Assembly: GCF_002865645.1 (NCBI RefSeq)
Contig: NW_020194559.1
Location: forward strand, 248,001 to 312,000
Length of the DNA: 64,000 bases
Direction: 5' to 3'
Source of the DNA: Hyaloscypha bicolor E
Lineage: Eukaryota > Ascomycota > Leotiomycetes > Helotiales > Hyaloscyphaceae
In this document: in pieces, positions 31,881-45,388 of the stretch
Numbering within the stretch: the first letter of the stretch is position 1
Layout: each line of letters opens with the position of its first letter
Program-made: the position numbers and the translations under genes
Notes under the pieces: model-generated
The model's database searches: none
The model's input: only the letters and a program-made list of their open reading frames with translations
What the model was told of the DNA's origin: nothing

Positions 31881-34800
31881 TTGAACAATAGAGGGATTGC
31901 TATTCCAGAAATGTATGCCGTTGCAGTGGCCAGGGTAGTTTCGCGAGATGGGATGAGGGGGAAGCAAAGCGAAACAGCTCGACATTTCTCGTTCCTTTCA
32001 TCTATTGCAGCCGAAATTAGTTGAGGAGATAGCGTTGGAAGACTCACTCATAATTCGGAGGCTCTGTAATCTTGTTAACTCTTGAGGGGTCTGTCCTAGT
32101 CGTTGTAGAGCCACCACTTTCGAAGTAATGCACAACTTTGCCGAAAGCAGGATGGGATTGAACTAGCCCGTAACGTTGATCGTGTACAGTTTGCCATGTG
32201 CAAAATCGATTAAACGGTCCCATAAGCCCATGGGATTTTGTTTCCAATCCCTGCTATTGTGGTGCTCTGGTGTTCTGATGTTAAGTGATTATTATCCAGA
32301 AAAGTCCGCCCTTTCCAATCATGACCATGCTTAGCTCGCCAATTTCTAGTTTCGAATTGACGCCAGGTAGGTGCCAGTAGCTGCTGGTATCGGAATTGGA
32401 TGCGTCTGGAGTCCATTGGATTGTTTTATTTTGCTGGGGCAAGAAACGATTTGTTCATTCGAAGTCGTAAGGCGGCAGAGACAAGTCTACATCCTTCGTC
32501 GATGGCGGTACCTGGGCGCAGAAACAGCATTAGCTGAGCAGGTCAAAGACAACTGCAATGAGGGAAATCAACCTTTCATTAGCTCTGAAGATAGCATCGA
32601 GATAGTGAGAGACCATTCGTAGGCCAGTGAGTGTTGACTCGGCTATTGAGATTTCTCTTCTTCCGTGAGAAGAGAGTATCCAGATTTCTTCTTTTACAGT
32701 ATTGTACGTAGATGGTAGATTGTTCAGAGAACGTATGGCGTGCCAAATTCAGTGATATTGGTCAAGGTTTGTAGCGAGTTCACTTGTGGTTTCCATGGGG
32801 AGATTTCGTGGGCCTCCAGAGTCCTCCTTCCACCATGTAGCTCCTGCCAAATGACGAACTGACTTCAAATCCCTCGTCTGCTGTTTTGTATCTTGTTGTG
32901 AGTGTCGAGGATTGTTGGATGATGAGTTGCGAAAATAGAAGTGCCAAGTTAACTGCGATGGCTTTGCATCGATTGGTCCGTGGTCCAGTAATCGGACGAC
33001 AGAGTAATAGGCCTCGCATAGTGTAGTTGTAGGAGCTGTTTAGAGAACTAGCAAGTATATTCGCGCATATGATGGAGAGTACTGAAGAGATGAAGGGACT
33101 TTTCTCGACTTGGCCGGAGGTGGAAAAGCCCGCCATAAAGTTGAAGCGACGAGAGTACCACTGGACGGTTGGTAGGTCCTAGGTGACTTGTTTGCGTAGA
33201 TTCCAATGCTAGTTCGAGGGTCTTTAGTCCTGTCGATGTTATAGTGGTATTGGACTCTTGACTTTTGTCTCCGTAGTGGCTTCAAGGATTCAGAGCCTGC
33301 TCAGTGAAGGCCAAGCGCGCGTTGAGGTCCGAAAGGTTGATAAGGTCTGCGTCCATCCTCGCACAGCCACCATGTCTCTGATGTAAAGCCACGTGTGCGT
33401 TTGTATATTGAATTTCGCCAAGCGTTCTCGAGGTATTCCATAGCCTTGTTCGGGCTGCAAATTCTGTTCGTCGCGCTTGTAGGCCATACCTAGCTCCCAT
33501 ATCAGGTTTCTCCCTCGGATGAAAATTAAGGATGCGAATGGCTGGCCAACAGCAGTAGGGTTAGCTCATATAATCAGCTCAAGGGAGAGGTGAGGCATAC
33601 TGTTTCCTTTTGACGAAGGGCTCCCTCCATCTTTCCCTTGGGTAAGAGCGCTCACCAATTGCTATCATCCGGACTTCCCTAGGCAGGGACAGCCCTTCTT
33701 CTTGTGCTCGGGGGGCAAAGGCACGAACAGATATAGGGTAGATCCACGTTCGGGTGCTTCAAGTTCTCTCGGCCGAGTTTTTTCCTTGACAGTTGGGGAC
33801 GCAGTTGAAGAAGAGACACTGAAGACACATGGCTACACCAGGGCACTGTCTGGAAACGTAGGAAGCGATGGATCGCTGGCGGCAGCAAATCGACCAACTT
33901 CCGATAAACTGCACTGTGATGCCATTCGGGGATTTGGGTAAAGGCCGGATGCTTTTGGGGTCGTCCTGATTCAGCAAGGTGGTACAAAGCAATCTCATCA
34001 GGAGTTTCGGATTCCATAATTGATAGAAAGCCAGAATGTTTGGAGAAGAACTTCAATTTGTTTGAACAAAGATAGTATCGAGAACGTCCCGCAGTATTTG
34101 TGGTGCTCTGGTGCTCGGAACTCTTTCATTCACCGTGTCTGACAGAAGGTAAACGGATGTTGACGGGTTTCAGAGCTTCGATTAGGGTTGAGCGATGCCT
34201 GGACCTTCGAGAGGACGCTTCGCACTCGGAGGGAAAGTTTGAGTCGGAAAATACTGATACTTCTTGTTGAATTCGTTGATGGGTGGAGGTGTTTCTAAGA
34301 GGCGGCAGACAAGGTTAAGTTCCAGCGCTCCTCGGAAGATGGTGAACGCGGCGTGACATGTACCTCATCCGACCTTGGTATCTTCCACTAAATAAAAAAA
34401 TGGAGTTAGAGCTCGAGGTGCACACTAACGGGTGGCCTCAGTGATTGCCCTTCACAGCAGCCACTCCTGGTCGTACTTCAGTCCACTAATTTCAGGAATA
34501 GACGGGTAGCTGTCGTGCTTCGTTTGAGAGCCTAGGAACTTCAACTATGGCCAATTATTCTCCACCAACAACAAAGCGCACAGCGTCCTGCAAACAGCCG
34601 TCAGAGCTGAGTAATGGGGGAGAATAAGCCCCGAGGACCATGGAGTGTTATGAAGCAATACGTGATAGGGGGTGTGAATCGCACTAACTTACCCGAACAA
34701 GGTCTCCCCTCCCATCCCGTTCCAGCGGTTAGTTAGAAGAAATAATTATTGTCGTGCCCACGTGCCGGTAGGTAAATAGCCAGGCGACAGCAGCAGGAGC

Positions 34801-37302
34801 AGGCATAGATGCAGGACCGGGTAGATATTTCAGGCCGCTTCGCACCTCATAAGTACGACGCAAGCCCCTCCTCCTCCAACTTTGCCAACCCATCTTGATG
34901 ACTCGCATCGTCCTCCTTCCTCCACTTCGTAGTGGTTGCCAGCTGCCCGGTGTACAGCAAAGCACCCATGCATATTCCTCAGGGCGTAGTCGCTGCAGCC
35001 GAAGAAGCTATTCCCATCGTAGTGTCGGAGCGGATTGATCTTAGCACGTTATGCGAAATTTCCTTCTCGTCCTTCAAATCCCTCTTCATCCGCCAGAGCC
35101 CTTTTTTGCAGAATTTTGATCGTTGGAACTTACCTCTTATCAGAAGTGAGGTGAGCAGTAGTGGCTGCAGATGTTGATGGCTGGCCAATACAGTGCTTAG
35201 CCCGCGCACACCTTCCTTTCCTGTTTGGTGCAGTTGCGCCAGAGCGGAATCAATTTTGATCGATTTGAACGGGGTGCATTCGAGCGAGGCATCCCTCGCC
35301 ACTCAAATCTGCTCATTGAAGACTGCCAACTGTTGAAAATATCGTTGGCGCATTGTTCTTGAGATGTCCCCCCTAACAGAGATATCTCGCTTCCACGCCG
35401 TATATTTCCGTTGTTTCTGCCTAACTTGAGATGGTTCGCATTCCTCTCGGAACTGAGGCAAATCGATCATCGCACTTGGGACGATATGACGATTGGAATA
35501 AAACTTCTTTTCTTTAATATGTTTAACACAGTTCTGCATTTCTCTCCTCAAATTTCTCCGAGTTGTCTTTTGTTCTCCCATCACAAAGCATCCCTTTCGA
35601 TGGCGGTGATGTTCGATGACTCGTCCTGATGTTTGAAAGCAGAATATTATGGCCAAAATAGCCTGTGGGCGCCAAGTTGCGCCTGCACGAAGCGAGAACT
35701 CTCGAATGGGGTCTGAATGACTGTGAAATGCGTCTGGACGGAAAAAGCAAAACAAGAGAGTATGAAAAATAGACAACAGCAGGAATATGTTCGTGCTACA
35801 CGGCCTCTTAATATGTTTCCTGAGGACTACTAGCAGAAAATGAAGTCTTTTGCTTCTCGAGACGATGTCTGGGAGAGTTGTCGAAAGAATCTGGTCCGTG
35901 GGGTTAGTTGAGGTGATGTGAGCATGGTTGGCGGCCTTTGCGATAGTGACCCTTTTGCTTCCGATGGGTTCTGTTACCCTGAGTCGCAGAAAAACGAGGC
36001 AAACAGGCACAGAATCGTTGCAGTGCGGACAGCATGGCCATCTTATTGGGTTGAGAGCCTCCTGGTCCGGCTTGGAGGAGCCTGGTGCTCTGTTATGACA
36101 AGGGTTCGCGTCAAGCTGCACTTACCTCCCCCTGTCAGGATTTCTCGACTCTCCACTCAGCCTTATGATAACCTCTCGTCTATCATTGAAAGCCGAAAAG
36201 CCCAGCCAAACAGGCGGAGATCTGTGGTAGAGCAGTCGATTTGGCATGGCACGTCGGTATACAACGCTTACGGCGGCTCTCCTGCGTCTCCTGCACTGAA
36301 GTGTGCGTGGTACTGAAGCAGTAGCGGCTTCAGCAGCCTACTGGTGCTATGGCCTGCACATTGGCTTAGGACGTCCCCAAAAATCATTTTTCGAGCCACT
36401 ACACAGATCTGGGGAAGCCAGTATACGAGGTACGTCTTGGGAACAGATCTGCCTTCCTCAGTTCCGTTGTGGTCGGAAGTCGACCAGAGTCTGAGCCAGC
36501 CGGGAGCAAAGTTTCCAAGCAGAATCCACACGGCGATCGTCCTGCAATCTACGTCCAGGCTCTCTAGAACACCTGTTAGTATGGATCTTCTACACGTCTG
36601 GATTTGACTAACCGGCCTGTCACAAAGTCTACGAAGTCATTCAGAGCCCATCGAGTCCCAGCTGGCAGTGAAGCCTTGAACAACATCCACGTTTCCTCGA
36701 AATCTCATTGAAACCATCAGGACCAAATGGATCATCTGTCAACAGTAGTTTCACCGGGATGCTACGGGGCCGGAGTCCGGGCGGACAGCCAGACAGGACA
36801 AACACATGGCGGGGTGAATCCCAAGCCAAAACCAAAACCCGTAAGAGCCCCAAGCCCTCGTTCCAGGGCTTCGCATAACAGTTGAGTAGGATCCTTCTCC
36901 CCCATCTAGTCCAAGGAGCTTAGAGGATCAGCTATGAGGCTTGTTTCAAGCTAAAAAGAGGAGGAAGCATGATTTCGATGGTCAAGTGAGATCTCGTGGT
37001 GACAAGTCGGAAATTTTGGAATTTGGAAATTCGAAATTGGCAAGGAGTGAGTTGGGACATAAAAGCATTGCTTATCTCGTCTTTATTAGCGTTCAAGTGT
37101 TCTGGAAACATCAATATAGGCGTCTTATATAGCTATAAAACTTCAAAAATAGACCCCTGTGGGATTTGACCTCAAATTCAACCCCCGTGCCTAATGTGCT
37201 CATTCATGTCTATCTAGCTGGCCACCGCGGGAGCCCCGTAAAAGGCTGAATCACTATTGGCCGGGCAGCTCCAGTACTGGGTGACTTTGGGCTCGAAAAC
37301 CG
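31881..37302. other. 5.4 kb interval without recognisable genes
   Basis: Open frames on the minus strand at 32,780-33,500 and 33,679-34,056 are protein-like in places but shift frame repeatedly. I suspect a decayed gene but cannot name the family. A 272-codon open frame at 35,303-36,121 (-) has its first ATG about 178 codons in and shows no domain. No RNA gene was seen. Confidence 0.4.
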
Positions 37303-37310
37303 TATAAGTA
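37303..37310 (+). promoter_or_regulatory. TATA box of DUF6594 gene 2
   Basis: TATAAGTA lies 382 bp before the proposed ATG, matching the spacing in the other array members. Confidence 0.55.
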
Positions 37311-37684
37311 CCTAATCTTCCGCCTGTGATTTTTTCGTCCTTCACCACCGATTTCAGCCTTTCGTGCGCAATCAAATTTCAACTTTTTTATCAAAAATCC
37401 ATCAATATCAGCAACTATAGAAGCGAAAACCGCCGAAGAGCCTCAGCCTGATTAGAAGGTGCTGTCGCAACAAAAGGTAAGATCTTTCGCGTAGTCTGAT
37501 TCGTCCCGGCACGAAGGATGACAGCCTCTGTGGTTGCCACCCCCTACCCCCTATATCGTTTATCGTTAGGCACTGTTGCCTTGGTCTCTACTGAGGCAGA
37601 AAGCTGCCCAAGCCTCCAGATGCGCTCAGAAGATGAGGAGAATGGCCTCCTTTTCGAGTGGTTTGAGACTCAAGGAGTCGTCGG

Positions 37685-39244
37685 ATGGCAAGAATGGCTG
37701 TCGCAGACCTAGAGGCCGCTGTCGCGGTCGAACCGCGGCGTCCCCAGCGTCCCCCAGAGGCTTACGCCCGCAGCTCTAACAAGACCGAGCCAGTTGTGCT
37801 TGCAACGATACCAGAGAACCACGAAATGTCTGAGCTTCGACAACGACTCCAGACAGGATCCCCGCCAGCGGCTACTGCCGTGGAAGAGGATAGCTCACCG
37901 GAGACAAGCCCCACCTTGACTCCAACGTCCATTGCTGAAACTCGTAGAGAAGCAGCAGGTAAGGATGAACAAAGACAAGAGGATATCTTAGGAGATAGAC
38001 AGACGCCTACTAAAATTCCTCGCAGAGAACTCTGGCTTGCTATCCATAGTCAAGGCAATGTCGTACAGTCTACTAACCTTCGTCAAATCCACATCATCAC
38101 CTCGTCTCACTCCAGAAGAGGATCAGGAGCTAAACAAATCGCGTGGGTTTGACAAATTGAACTATGAAAAAGGTATGCCGTGTGGCTCTCCAGATCCTGG
38201 TTCTTGGCTAATACCTCAAATACAGTGGATGATTATCCGGAAGGCTACCCGCAGCTTGCTGCTTTTGCTAATAGCTGTGATACCTTTGCAAATGTTCGCC
38301 GATTCGGTCGACTGTCGTATCGACTTCTCGCACATCTCCAGAATGACTTGATAGACATGGAGAAAGTACTCGACAAGCTTGACAAGAAAGACGCTGCAGA
38401 TAATACGATGGAGAAGAGACTCAGGGGATATGAAAACTATAATGGGTGGGATGACGAGCAACGGAAACTGGTATCGAAAATCTCGACGGCCTATTCTCAA
38501 TATGGTATACTCTACCCATTAAGATTCGAGGAGGAGAAAACTAACGTTATTACTAGCTGACATTGTCTTGAAGGACGCAGGCCTTCGTGCTCTTGGCAAA
38601 TGTCCACCAAGAAATGCAAAAGCTCTGTTCACATGGGTTTGGGACGAGAAGCCACTTGCTATAGGAGCGGGGAAAAGTGACTTTATCTTCTATCCCGACG
38701 ACCTTGTGTCCCTGGCTGGGCAATCTCAACATGACCGTCCCTTTGAGAACTTCATAGAGTCCTTTCTCGACTCTTATCCGCTCCCTTGGATTAAGGTATG
38801 CGTACTCCTTGGTGTGAAAATCTGGAATAAATCAAGAACTAATATACCAAAGAGATTCCTCCAGCATGATACTGAGACGTGTCGAAAGACAGATGACGAG
38901 TATGTCCACCTTTATTCTGTGGACAAGCTCAAGATCGCCGCCAATATTCTGGAGGTGTCCGTTGCCGTAATCCTCCTCCTCATTCCTGTATTCCTTCTCT
39001 TCTTGGTCCCAATGGGCAAGCCTATGATGGCAACTATAGCTTCGCTATTTGTGCTCTTGTTCTCGGTGGTAGTCTCGAGTCTCACTGGTGCCAAGGTGCA
39101 AGAGGTCTTCTTCGGCAGTGCCGCGTGAGTATTCATTCTCATAGGAAGGAATCTCAATTGCTAACGAGGAAAAGATATGCTGCTGTGATCACTATGTTCC
39201 TCGGTAATCTGAATTCCAACTCCTCATCTACTGGCACGTCTTGA
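37685..39244 (+). CDS. DUF6594 membrane protein, array member 2
   Basis: Six exons: 37685-37958, 38026-38172, 38226-38504, 38557-38795, 38853-39124 and 39175-39244, together 1281 nt or 426 residues, intact. The N-terminus is Ala/Pro/Ser/Thr-rich. Then come VDDYPEGYPQLAAFANS, FRRFGRL-like VRRFGRLSYRLLAHLQ, LDKLDKKDA, FTWVWDEKPLAIG, FYPDDLVSLAG and a C-terminal membrane hairpin (VAVILLLIPVFLLFLVPMG; MMATIASLFVLLFSVVVS), and AAYAAVITMFLGN after the last intron. All introns are GT-AG. This is the clearest member and served as template for the others. It is likely an integral membrane protein with its long N-terminal part on one side; the compartment cannot be told. The start could also be the ATG at 37,694. 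Confidence 0.88.
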
Positions 39245-42200
39245 AGAGGCTTTTGCGTCGGAGGAAAGGGTAGTTGACACCATGTCTACTGATGAAAATA
39301 TTGAGACGCGTGGCACATTGGCATGAGGGTTTGAGCAGGAGTTCGAAGGGCTCATGGGAGCACTGGGAGAGGGAAGAGTTCGATAGGGGCTTTCGTAGTT
39401 TCAAAAGTTCTGTCGTTGGTTTGGTAGTTCGAGTTTTCTTTGAAGCACAAGTTGATCCACCGCTGTTTGAAATCCTTCTCCAACCTCTGATTCCTCATGT
39501 TTTAGCCTCGTCTCTCCTGGTCTCGTAGGCTGTGCAGGCTTGGTATACACCGATGGTTTCTGTACCTTGAGCATGTAAGGTAGCGAAGATAGAGTTTGCA
39601 GAACCGAGAATGTGGGGAAGGACGGGAGGGAGTTGTGGAACAAAGGCGGATTCGAGGGGGAGTTGGGGTCCGAGCATCGGTAAGGCTGCATCACCCGAGT
39701 CAGGTACTGATCACGTGAACAGAAGCAAAAAGCCCAATCAATGTTTTTCTGATTGTTACATCAAAATCCGTTCCTAAAAGTATTGATTCCGGTTCCACCA
39801 AATTTTTGTTTATCTAGCTACCTTCTATTATATCTGCCATATAAGCGAGCTCGGCTCAGGAGGTGTCTCTCCAATCTTGACAACCTCTTTCAACCGCGAT
39901 CAGGCCTGTGTAAACAATAACATAGTAGCACAACCTTGATTTGATTGCCTACCACGGTACTAGAGCCCCCAAGATTGGCCTTTGTATTAATAAATCTATT
40001 TCGACTAAACAAAAGTACTCCCCAAGTTCGACTTGTGAGTGGAAATATGAACTCAAGCATGTCGAACATCAAGCGAACACAAGATCCGAGTACAAAACAA
40101 AAGCTTATATCGTCACTTGGCGAATATTGGGAGATATCAAGGTACTTGAAATGAAAAACAGAATCTTTAAGAGATAAATGAAGAGAATTTTCCGACCAGT
40201 GTGCTTGGGCCAGTGTGAAGTGACAAGGAAAAGCTACACAGCCTGCCTTGATCTTATCCAATGACTCTATCCTCTGTGTATACAAGTGCAATTGTATATA
40301 TGCGAGACGAAGCTCTAGATGCTTAGGTTGTGATACCACAACCAGGACGAAAACATAGCGGACATCCAGCTGGGTCTGGTATTCCTTGCAGAGAGGGATT
40401 TCAGGTAGAACAGTAAGAGGTAATTTTTGCTTGAATCTCAAAACGAACTTATGACCCCCAGAGCGATGCACTCGCATAGAACAGATCACCAAGGGCCTTT
40501 AGGATCGGGTGTAGATATGATCCAGCAGACATACAGTCCACCTGAATAACGGGGCTGGCCCACGTATGTGGCTTCCATCCATAACCTTGTTTTGCCATTG
40601 TTTGCTTCCTTGTATTTATTGAGACAAAAGACTGAAACTTGGCTCTCGTTCGTAACCATCATCGCGAGGCCGCGAGCCTCTGTGTAGAAGCTCTGCGCTT
40701 GGGAGTTTGAGATACCTCAAGAATACGAGGAATTTCGACTTGAAGCTCGAGGTGTCTGCAACAAAATGAATGAAGCAGTGTGGGGGAGGTTCGCATCGAA
40801 TTTGAAATCTTGGACCGGGTCTGATCGAGGTCTGCGGGCTTTGAAGAAAGGGGATTTGACGTCCTTGTAAGTCAACACTATTGTTTCTTAGTGAATCGAA
40901 TCGTGAATCATGTCCAGACTGTTATGTCAACGGAGTCTTTTGAACATCGCGAACCAAGGAAGTGTCAAGGATGTCCCACCTTACCACAGAGAAATGGCGC
41001 CCAGCCTGATAAGACTTAGCCACATAATTGAGCTACTTTCCAACTTCTCTCTACCCGTGGTCTGGGATTGGAAGACTTCTCAATGGCAAGGTCCTAAAGT
41101 GATCACCCAGGTCTGGTCTGATCGAAGTTGGTGATGACGTGAGCTGAAGTTCGGCTTCTTTTTGCTTCACGAAGACAGTATCCTTGTGTGAGAGGCGGAG
41201 TTGAGTTGACGAAGACAGATATGCTCCTGCTTCAGACATCCGTTAAGCTTCCTGGCCATAGGATGATATGTTATGGCTGCAGTCGAAGGGTAATAGGTGT
41301 GATGTGCAGTGATTTGAGGAATCGATTTCCAGGAAGCCCGGAGTCATTTGCTAAATCAACAGAGGTTGGAGGGCAAAAGTCGAATACGGCTGTATGTGGA
41401 CTTTAAGTAGTACCGAATGTTGTTGAACAGCAGAGAAGTATTCTGCTACTTCTTTGTTGACTTGTGCTGGGTTCGGGCTCGATGAAGCGCGGAGCAAACG
41501 AGTGACAAGACACGTTCGATTCTTGGACAGAAGCATTCTTGAAGAGAAGAAAGATAGACAAGGCTGGTCCACGGCCGTTATTTCGTCGAGAATCCACCTG
41601 TCTAAAGTACATTCAGTGGCGTTTCGACGAAGTGGACCACGTTTTGCTTATGAGGCCTCTATGATCACGGTGGTGATGGAGGATCCACCTCCGTAGTGTA
41701 TCGGCTAACATCAAATAGGGAGCCTCTTCGGCTCTATAGTGGCTAGAGAGATCGCAAATCTCGATCCGTGGAGCGCAAACGCAGAATATATATGCCGGCT
41801 CCGTGGACAAGTCCCGAAGATCGTCCGCGTGGTTGGCTATGAGCTGGGTAGATCCTTGGTTCCCGCTCCGTGTTAGGTGCAGATGCAAATAATACAATGT
41901 TCGTCGGATATCTCCCCAGCGTAGTGAGAGAAGGGTCTGTGAAACAAGAGTCTACCCCTATTCTGCAGGCGAGAAGCTCCACAGCGGGACAACGGGTCGG
42001 CTCCACATGTTTCCGGCAATCTAGGAGCTTCGTAGGTCTGCGGGCCTCCTCCAGAGACTATAAGAAAACCAATTACTCTAATATGCTGTTGCTGTCAATC
42101 CGGGTTTTTGCGAATACGGAGTCTTCAAGCACAGGGGCCTAACGAAGGGTGGCTTGATTCGCTTGATCCATCTGCAAATTGCCTTTTGTCACGCAGGGGC

Positions 42201-43980
42201 CCGCTGGGCTCGTACGACTTGCCTTGCAAAACGAATTTACGCCGCCAACAAAGCAAGGGAGACGCTGATGGTGCTGGGCTTGAATTGCTTATTGGAAAGC
42301 GAGGGGAACCGAGCCTGCGCTGGCGTTGCATTCAGGCTTTAGAGGGATCGGGCCGCCGCGGCCAAGGAGGAGCCTGCGCAGCCTGCCACACTATAAGTAA
42401 GTGTTATCCGTCACTCTTCTTTTATTGTGAGGCATTGTCGCTCAGCAGCGGCAGATGATTGAGAAGAGCTCTGACTAAGAGGACTGCGCCACATCACACT
42501 GAGCCCCTCCTGCTGATAGTTCAGCATCAGTGGCATAAAAATAGGCACCTTACAGTCATTTCAACCAAGTGTTTGGCTTTCTCATCTCTTCTGACTACTG
42601 GAATGAAGGGATATAAATATTGTATTCCATAAATAGAATTATCCCGTGACGATAGCGGCACAACTTTTATGCACGGACAACTGCTTTTTCATCACTCTTG
42701 CATGACAACGCTATGTAATTCGACAGATATAGATGGATATGCATTGGCGCCTATACACCACCCACAACCTTTGGTGTCTACCTATGATGTGGATTTCTCG
42801 GGAGGGGCCATCGTTATCGCACTATTCTTCGCTCCTTCCCCTTGCCCGATCTCCAGCAGACTTGTCCAGACAGCAGATCACTTCTTTTGCCTTTTTTTGT
42901 TTGCGACTGTCGCTTTCTTTACTCGAAACAATCATGGCTCTCAAAGTCCTTATCTTCTCTTATTGTTTCAAGTGCTTAAAACTTTTGTGTCCTGGCCCAA
43001 ATCACATGACATCCCCTCTGGTCTTCGTCACTGGACAAGTGAACCCAGTGCATGCTCATATATTCGGCTGATCATTGTATTCTCCATCCCCAGTCTTATT
43101 TGAAAAATGGTTCTTCAGAGGGCTGAAAGAAATGGGGGAAATGAGTTGTCACTTGAATCCCTGTAATCGATTGTTTCCCCACCACTCTCCGCTGGCAGAG
43201 CAAATGAGAAACAAAGGTGGCTGGCATGGGAACGTCCAAGCAACTGGTCGATCTCCTCTTGTTGAGAAAAGTCCTCATGTCGCGAAGTCGCGGCGGAGGG
43301 AAAATATAATTGAAGATGGAAAGCAGGAGCTTGTTTATGAGCACGACAAGGTTGCGCCCGCTGCACACGCCCTCGCTCTGTGCCGTATCCTCATTGACTC
43401 CCACTTCTCTGCATACTCTCCGATTTCGGGAGAACTTGCTAGGGATGGGCGTCAATGCACCGAAGGCCCAAAGAACCTAGGCGTGCACTGCATAACTGTG
43501 GGGTTCATGTACCCCCTGTCCCAAATACAGCGTCGCGTGTTCTAAGAGCGAGCCTCAATCACGAGTCAACTCGTAGGAGTTTGAAGAATCTTATGGATTT
43601 GAAGCATTCATAGTGTTTGTGGTTGGGATGTTGATGAAGTCTTTGGTTTCGCGGTGTTTGCGGAACGAGATGGGTGCGGCTCGGGCTTCTATCAAGTCAT
43701 ATGGGCTGAGTATTCGGTGTCTCCGCTGAACACGACGGATCACGAAATACTGGACGGACCGTCAAGAATGCACATCTAATCGGAATCGTTGGCGACATGC
43801 CCCTGTTTGCAGAGAGAACGGTAACTCACCCGCCGCAGCCATGTTCCCAACAAGAAGGAACTTGGTAAAGGGCAGAGCGTGACATGCCGAATCGGAAAGC
43901 ATCCTGCGGATGAGGGGCCGTTTCGCAGTTTGAGAAATCTTTTTTTTTTTGCCGCAATACTACTTTATCAACAGGTTTTG
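39245..43980. other. 4.7 kb interval without recognisable genes
   Basis: Downstream of DUF6594 gene 2. It contains short frames on both strands (for example 39,890-40,492 minus, 42,669-43,103 plus), none with a recognised domain. Some blocks (40.8-42.1 kb) occupy the same relative position as the decayed sequence at 32-34 and 49-50 kb, but I could not align them convincingly by eye. Confidence 0.45.
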
Positions 43981-44442
43981 ATGCACGCACGGGACTGTAC
44001 CGCAGCCCCTGAGAGCGCTCACCGCTCTCATATCTCCAAGCTACATTTCCACGTCGTCCTAGAAAACACCCCGGGATTCGTCCAGAGGAACACCCTCATT
44101 GAATCTGGAGCTTCTTCTCAGGTAAACTTCGATGCAGTTCTCTTGTTCGATAAAGAACTGACATCCGCAGAGCGTGTGCGAAGTGAATTGACTACGGATT
44201 TGGCCCTTCTGTTTCGCTTAATTTTTTTTGGTGTGGTGCGCAATAACAACAACCTACGAAGAATAACCGCTGATCAAGAGCAGAGCATTGCAACGCTTTT
44301 CACACTATCGCTGAAGGAGGATTGGGTTCCAGTCGTTACAGATCCAAACATTCAAAAAAGGGAGAAAAGCGAAAGAAGGATAGGAGAACTTTGGAGAGCG
44401 AAGGAATATGGATATGCGTCGTTCATCCCAAGAAGACCATGA
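43981..44442 (+). CDS. hypothetical protein, 153 codons
   Basis: An open frame from the ATG at 43,981 to 44,442 reads as a mixed soluble-protein composition (LTSAERVRSELTTDLALLFR; ITADQEQSIATLFTLSLKED). No domain is recognised, no intron is evident, and no paralogue was found in the window. A run of T just upstream (about 43,940) interrupts any longer model. It may be a chance frame or part of a decayed gene. Confidence 0.25.
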   Translation: MHARDCTAAPESAHRSHISKLHFHVVLENTPGFVQRNTLIESGASSQVNFDAVLLFDKELTSAERVRSELTTDLALLFRLIFFGVVRNNNNLRRITADQEQSIATLFTLSLKEDWVPVVTDPNIQKREKSERRIGELWRAKEYGYASFIPRRP

Positions 44443-45011
44443 ACACAAAAAGTTGCTGGGGAAGCCAACTCTATGCAAAGGCTACATTGTCCCTGGCAGC
44501 GCAGTCGTCGTTTGTCTCTTCGTTTGAGTGCTTAGGCTGGCTGCTAACGTCCCTTCTAGTATCCAATCACTACCCCACCACCTAAGGGGTCGAAGAGGAC
44601 CAAACAGGAGTGACCACCAGTCGAATTTGTAGGAGAGGAGAAAACCTTCAACATACACACCTGGTGGACTCGGCAGGTTCATTGGATAAACTTGGCTGGC
44701 TTTGGTCTGCGTGCATTTCCATACTTTGACATCCTGTGGCAATTACGGATTGAGGAGGCGGGTCTGTCTGGGGAGTTGCTTTCTTTATAATGGTCTAGAT
44801 GCGTAATAGAGAGGGGTGGCTAAGTTCAAAAAGCAATATTTGTAATAGAGAGAGCACAGGAGTACAGAAAAGGGGGTCGTTTGTCAATCTGCAAGCCTGA
44901 AGTTCAGGGAATCTGTGATCACCACCATGATTTGTCGATAATTTTCGTGCAACAAGCCCTTCCAATGAAATCCATAGCACCACCGTAGCACAGTACTTTG
45001 GTACCTTCAGG
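44443..45011. other. gene-free interval upstream of DUF6594 gene 3
   Basis: No feature was seen other than the promoter that follows. Short frames on the minus strand have no domain. Confidence 0.5.
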
Positions 45012-45018
45012 TATATAA
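45012..45018 (+). promoter_or_regulatory. TATA box of DUF6594 gene 3
   Basis: TATATAA in the context CAGGTATATAAGG is 377 bp before the proposed ATG. The same local sequence (AGGTATATAAG) and a later leader block (AGCCTCGCAGAAAGCCGGTG at 45,161) recur in gene 4 at 53,335 and 53,484. Confidence 0.7.
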
Positions 45019-45388
45019 GGTAGCCCTATGCCCCACTGATTCAGCGTTCTCTCTCTAACTGTCGCCTACCAAAATTTTCGCGTATTCGTGCTGCCCAGCC
45101 AGTAATCTCCCCCTTTGTATCTTCCAAGTTCTCATCCAAATTGATAGAGTCCGAGACTCCAGCCTCGCAGAAAGCCGGTGTTACCGTAATAGATTTTAAG
45201 GTGTTGTACATTTGAGTGGCTCGTTTGTGTGGAGTGATCAGGTGGGTGTCCTGCAAAGATGACGGCTCCATCATGTGCAACCTTTAGGCCGGGAGCCTCA
45301 TTCGAATCAAGCCCAAGCCCTTATCAAGAAAGGTTCTGGCGATGATGGGTTTGATCACGAGTTCCTTGTTTTTATCAAGTCGCCCACG

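Noticed and set aside
32780..33500. Minus-strand frames that look protein-like
   Set aside because: Frames change repeatedly and I could not assign a family. They are mentioned only in the description of the interval.
35303..36121. 272-codon minus-strand open frame
   Set aside because: Its first ATG is about 178 codons in, it contains no recognisable domain, and it lies in decayed repeat-rich DNA.
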